Counted from the stretch's first letter, positions 52,036-61,098 are shown. The stretch is 64,000 nt of DNA from RBG-16-57-11 sp964503145 (GCA_964503145.1 CAZCYV010000008.1:1-64000), one strand, 5' to 3'. Numbers and translations are program-made. The notes: a model not told the origin generated them from the sequence alone.

Positions 52036-53088
52036 TCAATCGTAATGGATGCGAGGATCCAGGAACGAATAGGAAATATCCACCAGCAGATTGGCGACCA
52101 CGTACACCACCGCGATCAGCAAAGTCCCGCCCTGCACGATGGGATAATCGCGCCCCAAGATGGCGTCATACACCCATTTGCCAATGCCGGGCCAGGAAAA
52201 GATCGTCTCGGTCAGCACGGCGCCGGAGAGCAGGGCGCCCAACTGCAGGCCGATCACCGTGATCACCGGCAGGAAAGCATTTTTGAGTGCGTGGCGGAAA
52301 AGCACCACGCGCTCCGTCAACCCCTTGGCATGGGCAGTGCGCACATAATCCTCTTGCAGCACGTCCAGCATACTCGAACGGGTCATACGGGCGATGATCG
52401 CCATGGGGATCGTCGCCAGGGCGATGCCTGGCAGGAGCAGATGCTCCAGGCCATTGAGAAAAGCTTCGATATTCCCGGTGATCAGGCTATCGATCAAGAC
52501 ATAGTTGGTGACATACTCCAGCTTAATGTTGGCATCCAGACGGCCGCCCGCCGGGAGCCACTGAAGGATCACTGCAAAGAGCATGATTTCCATCAAGCCC
52601 AACCAGAAAATCGGCATCGAAACGCCGATGAGCGAGCCAATCATCGTGGTGGCATCCAGCGCAGAGTTGCGCCGCGCAGCCGAGGCAATGCCCGCCGGAA
52701 TACCAATCAGAATTGCAATCAGCATCGCAAACAATGCCAGCTCCATGGTGGCCGGGAAGCGAATCCTGAGCGTCTCGGCGACCGGAATGCGGCGGTGGAT
52801 GGAATTGCCCAGATCCAGGCGCACCAAACGGCCCATGTAGCGAAAGTATTGGGTATCGAAAAATCCGGCTAAATCGCCTTGCCTAAGAGCTTCGCGATCC
52901 AGAAACGCCGGACGGTTAAGGCCGAACTGCTCGCGGATGCGCGCCACATTCTCTTGCGTGGCGTGCTCGCCTAACATGGCCACCGCCGGATCGCCAGGGA
53001 TCAGGCGCTGGAACATAAACACGACAAAAGTAACGCCTATCAGCGTTGGGATGACCGTTATAATGCGGCGCAGGATGTAACGGGCCAA
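52036..53088 (-). CDS. Peptide ABC permease (DppB type)
   Basis: About 350 residues. The start is a TTG at 53088 with an exact AAAGGAGGT ribosome site 4-5 nt ahead (product begins ARYILRRIITVIPTL). Six helices and the EAA coupling loop (RTAHAKGLTERVVLFRHALK), with LIPGDPAVAMLGEHATQE in the first periplasmic loop. Makes the channel with the next gene. Normal length. Confidence 0.94.
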   Translation of the reverse strand: MARYILRRIITVIPTLIGVTFVVFMFQRLIPGDPAVAMLGEHATQENVARIREQFGLNRPAFLDREALRQGDLAGFFDTQYFRYMGRLVRLDLGNSIHRRIPVAETLRIRFPATMELALFAMLIAILIGIPAGIASAARRNSALDATTMIGSLIGVSMPIFWLGLMEIMLFAVILQWLPAGGRLDANIKLEYVTNYVLIDSLITGNIEAFLNGLEHLLLPGIALATIPMAIIARMTRSSMLDVLQEDYVRTAHAKGLTERVVLFRHALKNAFLPVITVIGLQLGALLSGAVLTETIFSWPGIGKWVYDAILGRDYPIVQGGTLLIAVVYVVANLLVDISYSFLDPRIHYD

Positions 53089-53110
53089 CGCTACCTCCTT
53101 TCGACAGGCG

Positions 53111-53140
53111 CAGGGGGATGGAACAAAGCCCATCCCCCTG
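53111..53140 (-). other. Intercistronic hairpin after the binding-protein gene
   Basis: An 11-bp perfect stem (53111-53121 with 53130-53140; arms CAGGGGGATGG / CCATCCCCCTG), 8-nt loop, no T-run. A second, 6-bp hairpin (CCGGCT/AGCCGG) is at 53167-53182. In ABC operons such hairpins behind the binding-protein gene commonly raise its mRNA level relative to the permeases; that role is inferred here. Confidence 0.6.
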
Positions 53141-53191
53141 TGCAAAAACAAGTCACACTCGGTGAACCGGCTTTACAGCCGGGCTAGAGCC

Positions 53192-54958
53192 TTACGGGTT
53201 GATGACGATCTTGTCGTAGTTGTCCGCATCAACCGCCTGGGGCTGGTAGCCCTGAACGGTTGCCAACAAGATGATGGGGGTGGCGTTGTGCGCCAGCCAG
53301 ATGCGGGCGACATCATCGTGCAGCATCTGTTCGGCTTCCTTGTACATGGGCTCGCGGGCTTCCTGGCTCGGGGTGATCAACGCCTTTTGGAGCAGCTCAG
53401 CCAGCGGAGGATTGACATACCAACCCTCACGCCGAATGGGCTCAGAAGCGCCGCCGAAGAAGTAGCCGGTGAAGTTGTCCGGGTCACCGTTATCGCCGCC
53501 CCAGCCCAAGAAGTACAGGCCAGCCAGCCGACCTTCACGGCGGGCGCCCAGATAAGTCGCCCAGTCGCCTTCCAGGTACAGCTCGACGTTGATGCCAGCC
53601 TTGGCCAGATCTGCAGCCACAGCCTCGCCAATTTCCTTGGGCGCCGGCATGTAGAAGCGGGTCACCGGCATGTAGTACAGGCGCAGCGGTAGCTTATCGC
53701 CGGCCTTGAAGACCACATTGTTGTCTGCATCGAGGATATCCTCAGCGACAGTCACCTCACTCAGGCCATCCGGGAAGCCCGCCTCGGCCAGCAGCGTCTT
53801 GGACTTTTCAGGATCATATTCCCAATCCTGAATGGCATCGTTGTAGCCCCACATCGAGGGCGGGATCAAGGTCTTGGCCACCTGGCCGTAATCGCCATAG
53901 AAGTTTTCCACCAGACCCTGCTTGTTGATTGCGTGGGCAACCGCCTGGCGCACTTTGATATCCTGGAACTCTTTGATCTTGTAGTTGAAAGCCAGGTAGG
54001 CGGTGTTCAGAGGCGGTCGGGTCAAGATCTGGAAGGTCGGATCAGCTGCCGCTGCCTTCAGGTCTTCCACTGTTGCCTGCTCCATGCCGTGGATCTCGCC
54101 AGCCTTCAGCGCCAGGAAGCGCGCCGAGTCATCCGGGATCACACGCCAGATGATCTGATCCAGGGTGGGGCGACCGCGCCAGTAGTTCTCATTGGCGGTT
54201 ACGGTGATATGGTCACCCTCGACCCACTCTTTGAACACAAACGGGCCAGTGCCGACAGCGCCCGCAGCGGGGGTTCCGTAATCCTCACCATACTTTTCGA
54301 TCGCCGCTGGGCTGGAGATGGCGAAGAAGTCCATCGACAGGTTGGCCAGGAAGGGCGCCATGGGAGCGCTGAGCACGAACTTGATCGTGTAATCATCGAC
54401 CTTCTCGACCGCAGTGATCATGCTGGCATCATCGAAGCCGCCCCACATCGCTTCATAGTACTCGAAGACCTGACTGGCGAAGTGATACGGGTTGGTAGTG
54501 AAGCGCCAGCGCTCGAAGTTGAAGATCACGGCGTCGGCGTTGAAATCGGTGCCATCGTGGAACTTGACGCCCTGGCGCAGCTTGCAAGTCCACTCGGTGG
54601 CGTCCGCGTTGGGGGTGCATTCCTCGGCCAGAGCCGGGGCCGGCTCAGTGGTGCCGGGCTTGAAGGCGTACAATGTCTCCAGGATCTGACCCGCAACACG
54701 GGTGGACTCGCCATCGGTTACGATGGCCAGATCCAAGCCCACCGAATCGCCGCCGCGGCCGAAGATGAAGGTCTTCAGCTCAGCAGGCGGAGCGGGGGGT
54801 TCGGTAGCCGCCGGTTCGGTAGCTGCCGGAGCGGGGGGCTCGGTAGCCGCCGGGGCGGGCGGCTGGGTCGGGGCTGCCGTGGGCTGGGCGCAGGCGCCCA
54901 AAACCAGGCTGAGCAGCAACACCACTGCTGCAAGGTTATACAGGGTATTTCGTTTCAT
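53192..54958 (-). CDS. Peptide-type ABC substrate-binding lipoprotein, normal order
   Basis: A 588-residue lipoprotein of SBP family 5 from ATG 54958 (ribosome site GAGGAGGAGG). Lipobox VLGAC near residue 23, then an Ala/Pro/Glu/Thr spacer of repeated TEPPAPAA units, then the standard domain order: FIFGRGGDSVGLDLA, LYAFKPGTTEPAPALAEE, TWTCKLRQGVKFHDGTDFN, VGTGPFVFKEW, VRQAVAHAINKQ, LYFLGWGGDNGDPDNF. It captures peptides or related solutes for the ABC importer. First gene of the operon. Confidence 0.94.
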   Translation of the reverse strand: MKRNTLYNLAAVVLLLSLVLGACAQPTAAPTQPPAPAATEPPAPAATEPAATEPPAPPAELKTFIFGRGGDSVGLDLAIVTDGESTRVAGQILETLYAFKPGTTEPAPALAEECTPNADATEWTCKLRQGVKFHDGTDFNADAVIFNFERWRFTTNPYHFASQVFEYYEAMWGGFDDASMITAVEKVDDYTIKFVLSAPMAPFLANLSMDFFAISSPAAIEKYGEDYGTPAAGAVGTGPFVFKEWVEGDHITVTANENYWRGRPTLDQIIWRVIPDDSARFLALKAGEIHGMEQATVEDLKAAAADPTFQILTRPPLNTAYLAFNYKIKEFQDIKVRQAVAHAINKQGLVENFYGDYGQVAKTLIPPSMWGYNDAIQDWEYDPEKSKTLLAEAGFPDGLSEVTVAEDILDADNNVVFKAGDKLPLRLYYMPVTRFYMPAPKEIGEAVAADLAKAGINVELYLEGDWATYLGARREGRLAGLYFLGWGGDNGDPDNFTGYFFGGASEPIRREGWYVNPPLAELLQKALITPSQEAREPMYKEAEQMLHDDVARIWLAHNATPIILLATVQGYQPQAVDADNYDKIVINP

Positions 54959-55116
54959 CGTCCTCCTCCTCAAGTAGGGACAATTTGATAAATTGGAACC
55001 GTATGGAACGAGTGAGAAACACATTTTTTCGACTGTAGGAACCACCTCCTCTCGATTTGCATTCAGGCCTTGATACATACCTCTTGAGAACTCCAGTTGG
55101 TTCAAAGTCAGAGACC

Positions 55117-55144
55117 ATTATACGTGATGGATGCCAGGTGTCAA
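55117..55144 (-). promoter_or_regulatory. Consensus promoter of the peptide ABC operon
   Basis: Minus strand has perfect TTGACA (55144-55139) and perfect TATAAT (55122-55117), 16-nt spacer, leaving a leader of about 150 nt before the ATG at 54958. It is the strongest promoter by consensus in the window. The leader shows no riboswitch I can name. Confidence 0.85.
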
Positions 55145-55204
55145 GTCATCCCCAATTCCGCATAAAAGACGAAGTTTGTCAACTTTTTGGGTGACAACCG
55201 ACAC

Positions 55205-55234
55205 CTGACATGCGGGCGGGAGGCAGGTTATAAT
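55205..55234 (+). promoter_or_regulatory. Promoter of the small Cys protein gene
   Basis: CTGACA (55205-55210), 18-nt spacer, TATAAT (55229-55234), followed 34 nt later by the ATG at 55268 with a GGAGG site. Confidence 0.6.
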
Positions 55235-55267
55235 TGGACTATTACAGGCAGACTCTTGGAGGTTTGA

Positions 55268-55492
55268 ATGGCCACACAGACATGGCAACCCATTCGCATT
55301 TGCTACTGTCATCATGTCGGTCAGGAGGTCGCGCTGGAAGCCGAGATCGTCTATCCGGCCGACCTGCTCCCCGATGAGCCGCGCATCCTGGCGCATCGCT
55401 GCTCCAACGGCCTGAATTGCAACCTCGACGGGCGGGCGAGCTGCCTGTGGGCAGGCACAAACCCGTCGTTCGATCCTTTTATAGAAATTTAG
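55268..55492 (+). CDS. Small Cys-rich protein, unknown
   Basis: A 74-residue protein with five cysteines (12, 14, 45, 51, 59) and adjacent histidines in CYCHHVGQ, arranged so that they could bind a metal or form a small redox fold. Segments AHRCSNGLNCNLDG and ASCLWAG look conserved in style. No signal peptide. Good promoter and ribosome site make it a real gene. Convergent with kbl. I do not recognise the family. Confidence 0.75.
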   Translation: MATQTWQPIRICYCHHVGQEVALEAEIVYPADLLPDEPRILAHRCSNGLNCNLDGRASCLWAGTNPSFDPFIEI

Positions 55493-55500
55493 GCCGCCGG

Positions 55501-56688
55501 CTAGGCCGGGATCACGCCCAGCTTGCGGCCGACCTTGCCAAAGGCCTCCAGGCCTTGATCCAGGTCCTCCCTGGAATGGGAGGCGGAGATCATCACCCGG
55601 ATGCGCGCCTTGCCGCGTGGCACGGTGGGGAAACCAATGGCCATCGCAAAGACGCCGTTTTCGAACAATTCGCGACTGAACTCCTGCGCCAGCGGCGCCT
55701 CTCCCAGCATCACCGGAGTGATAGGGGTGCTGCTGTTGCCGGTGTCGAAGCCCAACCTCTCCATCTCAGATTTGAAATAGCGGGTATTTTCCCACAGCCG
55801 ATCCACCAACTCGGTCGACTCCTCCAGCAAATCCAGCGCTGCCAGGCAGGCGGCGGTGTCGGGGACGGTCATGGCCGAGGAAAACAGGAAGGGACGGCCG
55901 CGCTGGCGTAGCCATTCCACCACCACCGGATTGCCGGCGACCACACCCCCCACCACGCCAAACGCCTTGGACATCGTCCCCACTTCGACATCCACCTTGC
56001 CATGCAGATCGAAGTGGTCGACGATGCCGCGCCCGCCCCGGCCGAGCACACCTTCGCCATGGGCGTCGTCCACCATCAGGATGGCATCATAGTTCTGCAC
56101 GACTTCGTAGATCTTATCCAGGGGCGCAATATCGCCATCCATGCTGAAGACGCCATCGGTGATTACAATGGCCTTGGGATATTGAGCGCGGTTTTCCTTG
56201 AGCGCTCGCTCCAGATCATCGGGGTCACAGTGGGCGTAGCGGATGATCTTACCGCCCGACAGGCGGCAGCCATCGATGATGCTGGCATGGTTAAGCTCAT
56301 CCGAGAAGATGGCATCGTCCTTGCCCACCAGCGCCGGGATGGCAGCGATGTTGGCGTTGAAACCAGATTGGAAGGTAATGGCGGCCTCGACGCCCTTGAA
56401 AGCGGCCATGCGGCGTTCCAGCTCTACATGCAGGTCCATCGTCCCGGCGATCGAGCGCACCGCCGCCGGGCCCAGACCGTAGCGCTCCATGGCCTGCCGC
56501 GCCGCCTGCAAGATGCGCGGGTGGTTGGCCAGGCCCAGATAGTTGTTGGAGCAGAAATTCAGCACGCGTTTTCCGTCCACCACCAGCCAGGCGCCTTGCG
56601 GCGAACTGAGCGTGCGGATGCGGTTGTACAGTCCGGCCTCCTTCAGGCCTTGCAACTCTTTTTCGATCCATTCCAGTTTGTTGGTCAT
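55501..56688 (-). CDS. kbl: Glycine C-acetyltransferase (2-amino-3-ketobutyrate CoA ligase)
   Basis: A 395-residue PLP enzyme of the alpha-oxoamine synthase family. Kbl splits 2-amino-3-oxobutyrate with CoA to glycine and acetyl-CoA in threonine breakdown. Motifs: FCSNNYLGLANHP, FQSGFNANIA, VDDAHGEGVLG and the PLP lysine in GTMSKAFGVVGG. The N-terminus (WIEKELQGLKEAGLYNRIRT) is closer to Kbl than to BioF. No threonine dehydrogenase gene is adjacent, so a different acyl-CoA role is not excluded. It is 21 nt after the tyrA-like gene. Confidence 0.88.
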   Translation of the reverse strand: MTNKLEWIEKELQGLKEAGLYNRIRTLSSPQGAWLVVDGKRVLNFCSNNYLGLANHPRILQAARQAMERYGLGPAAVRSIAGTMDLHVELERRMAAFKGVEAAITFQSGFNANIAAIPALVGKDDAIFSDELNHASIIDGCRLSGGKIIRYAHCDPDDLERALKENRAQYPKAIVITDGVFSMDGDIAPLDKIYEVVQNYDAILMVDDAHGEGVLGRGGRGIVDHFDLHGKVDVEVGTMSKAFGVVGGVVAGNPVVVEWLRQRGRPFLFSSAMTVPDTAACLAALDLLEESTELVDRLWENTRYFKSEMERLGFDTGNSSTPITPVMLGEAPLAQEFSRELFENGVFAMAIGFPTVPRGKARIRVMISASHSREDLDQGLEAFGKVGRKLGVIPA

Positions 56689-56709
56689 TTCGAGCCCTCG
56701 TCTTGAACT

Positions 56710-57699
56710 TTATTTTCGGGGTTTTGGCTTTTTGCCGATGCCAAACAAGCGACCGAACATCCCGGGCATATCGGGCATGTCCACGCTTGGGGCATTATCG
56801 TTGATCCATTCCCTGGATTGGCGTCCCTTCCACCAAGCCTCGCGGCTGCTGCGCGCCCGCTTCAGGCGCTCGTCCAGAGCGGCTTCGTCCTGTCTTTCGA
56901 TGTCGTTGCGGATGGCAGAAAGCGCGGCGATGGCGCTATCCAAAACGCGCAAGGTGTTATCCCGATTGAGCAGCGCAGTAGCCGTCAGGCTGTGCGCATC
57001 TTCGGGCAAGACCATCGAGGCGGTCGATTCGGCATAGGCGCGCCCGGCGAACTTACGCCCCTCCCGCCAGCCCGGCTGATCAACGGTGGCGTTCAACAGC
57101 GCTGCGGCCATCAGTTGAGGCAACAGATGAGTGGCCGCCATCAGGCCGTCCACCTCCAGCGGGTCGGCAAAGAGCGGCGCCGCCCCCAACAGGCGAGTCA
57201 TGTCCGCCGCCAGCTTGATCGCCGCAGAGTCGGTGTGCGCCGGCGCAACAATGGCCATCAGGCCGCCTCGAAAAAGATCCGCATGGGCGGCTTTGATCCC
57301 CAGGTCAACATCGTGCAAATAAGCCGGGTTGAGCACCGGGGTCAACCCCACGTAGTGACGGCCTTGCGGCAGCAACTCCGCCGCCCAGCCGGCCAGGGCC
57401 TCTTTCGCCGGGCCGGTATCCATCACCACGCAGTTCTCGCGCAAATCGGGCGCAATGATACGCAGCGTCTCGCGCATCTGGTCGACGGGCAGCGATAGGA
57501 TAACCAGATCGGCCCCCTCCACCGAATGCGGCAGATTGATATCCACGCGATCGATCGCGCCCATTTTCTCCGCCTGGCGAGCGACCTCGATGTCGATATC
57601 GTGCCCCACGCGCAACAATAAATCTTTTTTGTCTTTCAAAGCCAGGCCAATGGATGTCCCAATCTGTCCCAGCCCAATGATCGATATCTGTATGGACAT
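56710..57699 (-). CDS. Prephenate-dehydrogenase-like NAD(P) oxidoreductase
   Basis: A 329-residue protein with the Rossmann motif GLGQIGTSIGLAL at the start and the two-domain plan of prephenate dehydrogenases (TyrA), which make 4-hydroxyphenylpyruvate. LSLPVDQMRETL, CVVMDTGPAKEAL and the helical C-terminal dimer domain are consistent. The catalytic histidine regions are not clear, so another reductase of this group is possible. Start ATG 57699 with GAGG 6 nt ahead. Confidence 0.75.
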   Translation of the reverse strand: MSIQISIIGLGQIGTSIGLALKDKKDLLLRVGHDIDIEVARQAEKMGAIDRVDINLPHSVEGADLVILSLPVDQMRETLRIIAPDLRENCVVMDTGPAKEALAGWAAELLPQGRHYVGLTPVLNPAYLHDVDLGIKAAHADLFRGGLMAIVAPAHTDSAAIKLAADMTRLLGAAPLFADPLEVDGLMAATHLLPQLMAAALLNATVDQPGWREGRKFAGRAYAESTASMVLPEDAHSLTATALLNRDNTLRVLDSAIAALSAIRNDIERQDEAALDERLKRARSSREAWWKGRQSREWINDNAPSVDMPDMPGMFGRLFGIGKKPKPRK

Positions 57700-57707
57700 G
57701 CTAAACC

Positions 57708-58244
57708 TCAACTTTCGTTATCCAATTGTTGTAACCGATAAAGAAGCTGATCTTCGATTGAAGCAAGTGTGAAATCCAGTGACTGATGTGCGCCGATGGG
57801 CTGCTGATGGCGGCGAATCAGGCTGACCGTGGTCGGCGATGCGCCCAGGCGGGCAGCCATCTCTGCGCCCCAGGCGGGATGTTGCTCGGCGATCACGAAG
57901 GGGCGCTTCCAGCCGCGCGGCTCCGCCTGACCCCACTCCGCTGCCTTCGTCGGCAGGAGCGCTTTGGCGACCACGATCCAGGCCCTTTCCCAGGGGCGCA
58001 GTGGATAGGGCGCTTTCCCCACATCGTGCAACAACGCTGCAACCAACAAATCCTTCGCCTGAGGGTTCTGTTCGTAGAGCCGGCGGCAGATGCGCAGGCT
58101 GTGCGCCTGTTCACCAGGTTGCAACTTCAGGAACAATTCCATTTGCGACGGCGAAAGCAACCGGCGCGCCAGATCCAGGTCTTCCGGCGCTGGCGTAGCC
58201 GTCAGCGCATGCCAGAACTGGCGAACCCGATACAACAGGCGCAC
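57708..58244 (-). CDS. HD-domain phosphohydrolase
   Basis: About 178 residues, starting at GTG 58244 with GAGGG 5 nt ahead. It follows the M50 peptidase stop by 8 nt. The HD metal set is visible: HSLRICRRLYEQ, then LLVAALLHDVGKAPYPL, and later EQHPAWGAEMAARLG and LIRRHQQP. HD proteins cleave phosphate from nucleotides or nucleotide second messengers. Substrate unknown. The gene is coupled to the tyrA-like gene at 8 nt. Confidence 0.82.
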   Translation of the reverse strand: MRLLYRVRQFWHALTATPAPEDLDLARRLLSPSQMELFLKLQPGEQAHSLRICRRLYEQNPQAKDLLVAALLHDVGKAPYPLRPWERAWIVVAKALLPTKAAEWGQAEPRGWKRPFVIAEQHPAWGAEMAARLGASPTTVSLIRRHQQPIGAHQSLDFTLASIEDQLLYRLQQLDNES

Positions 58245-58252
58245 AGCTTCCC

Positions 58253-58906
58253 TCAGCCGACCAGCAAACCGAAGAGAAAGACGAGCGGCGGTCCCAGGAC
58301 GCGTCCCAGCAGATCCAGACCCAGCAGCGACCCGCCAAAGACCAGCAACAGCAAGATCATCGGCCCATAAGGGCGGATGGTGTCCATAAACCTGCCGACG
58401 TTCGGCGGCAGGAAGTAGCTCGCAATCTTTTCGCCGTCCAATGGCGCCAGGGGGATCAAGTTGAACAGCGTCAAGAGCAGGTTGATATAGATGAACCATA
58501 CCATGATCTTGTCGATGCTGGGCAACAGACCTGCGCTCGGCGCAAGCCCCTCGGCAGCCGATACCAGCCCCAAACGAAACGGGATGGCCGCCAGGATCGC
58601 CAGCAGAAAGTTGGTCAACGGCCCGGCCAGAGAGACCCACATCATCGCCGCCGGTGAGCGCCTTTCCAGCGCGTAAGGGTTGACCGGCACCGGCTTGGCC
58701 CAACCGAAGCCGGCGAACAACAGCAAAAGCGAGCCCATCGGATCCAGATGGGCCAGCGGATTGAGCGTCAGGCGACCATGCATGCGGGGAGTGTTATCAC
58801 CGAATCTCGTGGCGGTCCAGGCGTGGGCAAACTCGTGCAGCGGGAAGGCTACCAATAAGACGACGATAGAAGCAATCAGCGTGGATGGATCGAGGTTTTG
58901 CAGCAT
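58253..58906 (-). CDS. M50-family membrane metallopeptidase
   Basis: A 217-residue intramembrane zinc protease of the short site-2-protease type (no PDZ or CBS). Active site HEFAH in LVAFPLHEFAHAWTATRFGD, and the third ligand in NLIPLAPLDGEKI. Four to five helices. Start ATG 58906 with TCAGGAG 6-7 nt ahead. Such proteins cut membrane-bound regulators; the target is unknown. Confidence 0.93.
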   Translation of the reverse strand: MLQNLDPSTLIASIVVLLVAFPLHEFAHAWTATRFGDNTPRMHGRLTLNPLAHLDPMGSLLLLFAGFGWAKPVPVNPYALERRSPAAMMWVSLAGPLTNFLLAILAAIPFRLGLVSAAEGLAPSAGLLPSIDKIMVWFIYINLLLTLFNLIPLAPLDGEKIASYFLPPNVGRFMDTIRPYGPMILLLLVFGGSLLGLDLLGRVLGPPLVFLFGLLVG

Positions 58907-58968
58907 ACCAATCTCCTGACAAAGTATTATACCATCCTGGGTCGCGCAAAGGGCTGCCGCCCACAGCG

Positions 58969-58977
58969 TGATATAAT
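58969..58977 (+). promoter_or_regulatory. Extended -10 promoter, leaderless start of DUF951 gene
   Basis: TGATATAAT: TG extension at 58969-58970 and a perfect TATAAT at 58972-58977, 7 nt before the ATG at 58985. Transcription would start at the A of the start codon. Confidence 0.65.
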
Positions 58978-58984
58978 GCGCTCT

Positions 58985-59182
58985 ATGCTTCCCGAATTGA
59001 AGCTGGAGGACACCGTCCGTCTGCGCAAGCCGCACCCCTGCGGCAGCTACGAATGGAAAATTTACCGGCTGGGCGCCGACATTGGCCTGGAATGCTTGCG
59101 CTGTGGTCGGCGCGTTTTGCTGCCGCGGCGCACGCTGGCCTTGCGCCTGAAAGCCGTGTTGCCTAAAGAAGAAAATTTATGA
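58985..59182 (+). CDS. DUF951 small protein
   Basis: A 65-residue protein of the DUF951 family. The core LRKPHPCGSYEWKIYRLGAD and LECLRCGRRVLLPRRTLALR is unmistakable. The cysteines (CG...CxxCG) suggest zinc binding, and the family may bind nucleic acid, though this is unproven. Its mRNA appears leaderless. The stop overlaps the ATG of the next gene (ATGA). Confidence 0.92.
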   Translation: MLPELKLEDTVRLRKPHPCGSYEWKIYRLGADIGLECLRCGRRVLLPRRTLALRLKAVLPKEENL

Positions 59183-60240
59183 AGAAAAACTTCTCCAGAC
59201 TCATCACTGTATATGTGTTGCTGGCGACCGCCCTGGCGGGCTGCAACCTGCCTCGCGCCGAGGCGGACTCCGAAGCCAATGCCACCCAGGCTTTCGAGAC
59301 GGTCGCCGCGCGCCTGACCGAGGCGGCCACCCTGACTCCACCGGCTACCGCGACGCCGACGCCAACCGCGACCCCGGTTACGCCCCCCACCGGTCTGCCC
59401 ACCATGGCCACGCCAACGCTTGCCTCTACCAGCGCTCCCACCACCCAGACCAGGCTATGCGACCAGGCCGCGCCGGGGGTGCCGATCGATGTCACCGTCC
59501 CGGACGATACCCAGATGCGCCCCGGGCAAATCTTCACCAAAACCTGGCGGCTGGTGAACACCGGCACCTGCACCTGGACGCGAGACTACTCCATAGCCGT
59601 CTTTTCCGGCGAAGCGATGGGCGCGCCAGCCAGCGTGCCGATGCCCTCCAACGTCGCGCCCGGGCAGAGCGTGGATATTTCAGTGGATCTGACCGCGCCC
59701 GCCGCCGCGGGCACCTACCAGGGCAACTGGAAGCTGCGCAACAAAGAAGGCGCCTGGTTTGGCATCGGCCCCGGAGGCAGTTCCCCCTTCTGGGTGCGCA
59801 TCGTCGTCACCGGCTCAACGGTCACGCCCTCGGTCACTCCCACTGGCGGCACTCCCTATCCTTCGAACGAAACGCCCTCCCCCGGCGTTTTGGTCAGCGG
59901 CAGCACCTCCATGCTGATCAACGACCGCATCAACCTGGACACCGGCCAGATCAACCCGGGCGCGGGCGAAGACCTGACCTACGTGGTCGAAGGGGAACGA
60001 CTACTTCTGTCCCCGCTGGGCGGCGCGCTGGTGGCGGTCCACGGCGCCAGCACACCGTCCTTCGCCGCCTGCCAGGGAGCCGCCTTCGTCACCAACCCGA
60101 TACGGCTGCGTCAACAAAGCCCCGGCACTTACGTCTGCTACCGCACGGATCAGGGGTTGTACGGTTGGGTGCGCCTGATGGCAATCGACTCGAACACCGG
60201 CGCGCTCTCGATCCAGTACCAGACCTGGTCCAATCCGTAG
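59179..60240 (+). CDS. Lipoprotein with NBR1-type Ig-like domain
   Basis: A 353-residue exported lipoprotein: lipobox ALAGC near residue 22, a Thr/Pro/Ala spacer (about 45-95), then an Ig-like domain of the NBR1 (four-tryptophan) kind, about 100-205, with QIFTKTWRLVNTGTCTW, AAGTYQGNWKLRNKEGAWFG and FWVRIVV. A second part (about 225-353) is a separate beta-rich domain with two cysteines. In eukaryotes the Ig domain binds proteins in autophagy; in Chloroflexota its role outside the membrane is unknown. Confidence 0.88.
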   Translation: MKKNFSRLITVYVLLATALAGCNLPRAEADSEANATQAFETVAARLTEAATLTPPATATPTPTATPVTPPTGLPTMATPTLASTSAPTTQTRLCDQAAPGVPIDVTVPDDTQMRPGQIFTKTWRLVNTGTCTWTRDYSIAVFSGEAMGAPASVPMPSNVAPGQSVDISVDLTAPAAAGTYQGNWKLRNKEGAWFGIGPGGSSPFWVRIVVTGSTVTPSVTPTGGTPYPSNETPSPGVLVSGSTSMLINDRINLDTGQINPGAGEDLTYVVEGERLLLSPLGGALVAVHGASTPSFAACQGAAFVTNPIRLRQQSPGTYVCYRTDQGLYGWVRLMAIDSNTGALSIQYQTWSNP

Positions 60241-60245
60241 AGGCC

Positions 60246-61082
60246 GTGGGAACGCTATACCTGGTCGCCACCCCCATCGGGAACCTGCAAGATATCACCC
60301 ATCGGGCGGTGAGCATCCTGGGGCGCGTCAGCCTGATCGCGGCCGAGGATACCCGGCATACGCGCAAGCTCCTGGAGCATTATCACATCCAGACGCCGCT
60401 GATCAGCTATCACGAGCACAACAAGCTGACGCGGGTCGACCAGATCCTCGAAGCGCTGGAGCGCGGCGATGTGGCGCTGGTATCGGATGCGGGCACCCCG
60501 GCTTTGAACGACCCGGGATACGAGCTGGTGCGAGCCGTGTTGGACGCCGGTCACGCGGTCAGCCCCATCCCCGGCCCCAGCGCGCCGCTGGCCGCGCTGG
60601 TCGCCTCCGGCTTGCCGACGGACGCGTTCCTTTACCTGGGCTATCTGCCGCGCAAGGCTGCAGAGCGCCGCCAACTGCTGAAGCAGGTCTCGGATTTGAG
60701 CTATACGCTGATCTTCCTGGAAGCCCCCCATCGCCTGACCCAGGCCTTGCAGGATATGCAAACTGTTCTGGGCGACCGCCGCATCGCCGTGGCGCGCGAG
60801 CTGACCAAGCTGCACGAGGAGATCTACCGCGGGGCGATCAGCCAGGCCCTGGCGCATTTCTCGTCTCAGCCGCCGCGCGGCGAGATCACCCTGGTGGTGG
60901 CCGGCAAGACCAGCGCCGAGATCTGGACGCAGGAGCAAGTACAGGCCGCGCTGCGCCAGCGTCTGGCCTCCGGCGCAGCGCCGGCGCAACTGGCAGCCGA
61001 CCTGGCCGCCCAAAGCGGCTGGCCGCGGCGTGAGCTTTACCGGCTGATCACAGAGATGCAGGAACCCAAGGATACCGCTTGA
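60246..61082 (+). CDS. rsmI: 16S rRNA 2'-O-ribose C1402 methyltransferase
   Basis: A 278-residue SAM methyltransferase from a GTG at 60246 (GAGG just upstream). It methylates the 2'-OH of C1402 in 16S rRNA. Motifs: GTLYLVATPIGNLQDITHRA, AAEDTRHTRKLLEHY, ALVSDAGTPALNDPGYELVR, PIPGPSAPLAALVASGLPTD and RRIAVARELTKLHEEIYRG. Length is normal. It overlaps no other gene. Confidence 0.95.
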   Translation: MGTLYLVATPIGNLQDITHRAVSILGRVSLIAAEDTRHTRKLLEHYHIQTPLISYHEHNKLTRVDQILEALERGDVALVSDAGTPALNDPGYELVRAVLDAGHAVSPIPGPSAPLAALVASGLPTDAFLYLGYLPRKAAERRQLLKQVSDLSYTLIFLEAPHRLTQALQDMQTVLGDRRIAVARELTKLHEEIYRGAISQALAHFSSQPPRGEITLVVAGKTSAEIWTQEQVQAALRQRLASGAAPAQLAADLAAQSGWPRRELYRLITEMQEPKDTA

Positions 61083-61098
61083 TCCATGGAGGATGACG

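Noticed and set aside
57708..58703. Extended N-terminus of the HD protein into the M50 gene
   Set aside because: The added 153 residues are antisense-like Gly/Arg/Ala sequence overlapping the M50 coding frame. A GTG with a ribosome site at 58244 is a better start.
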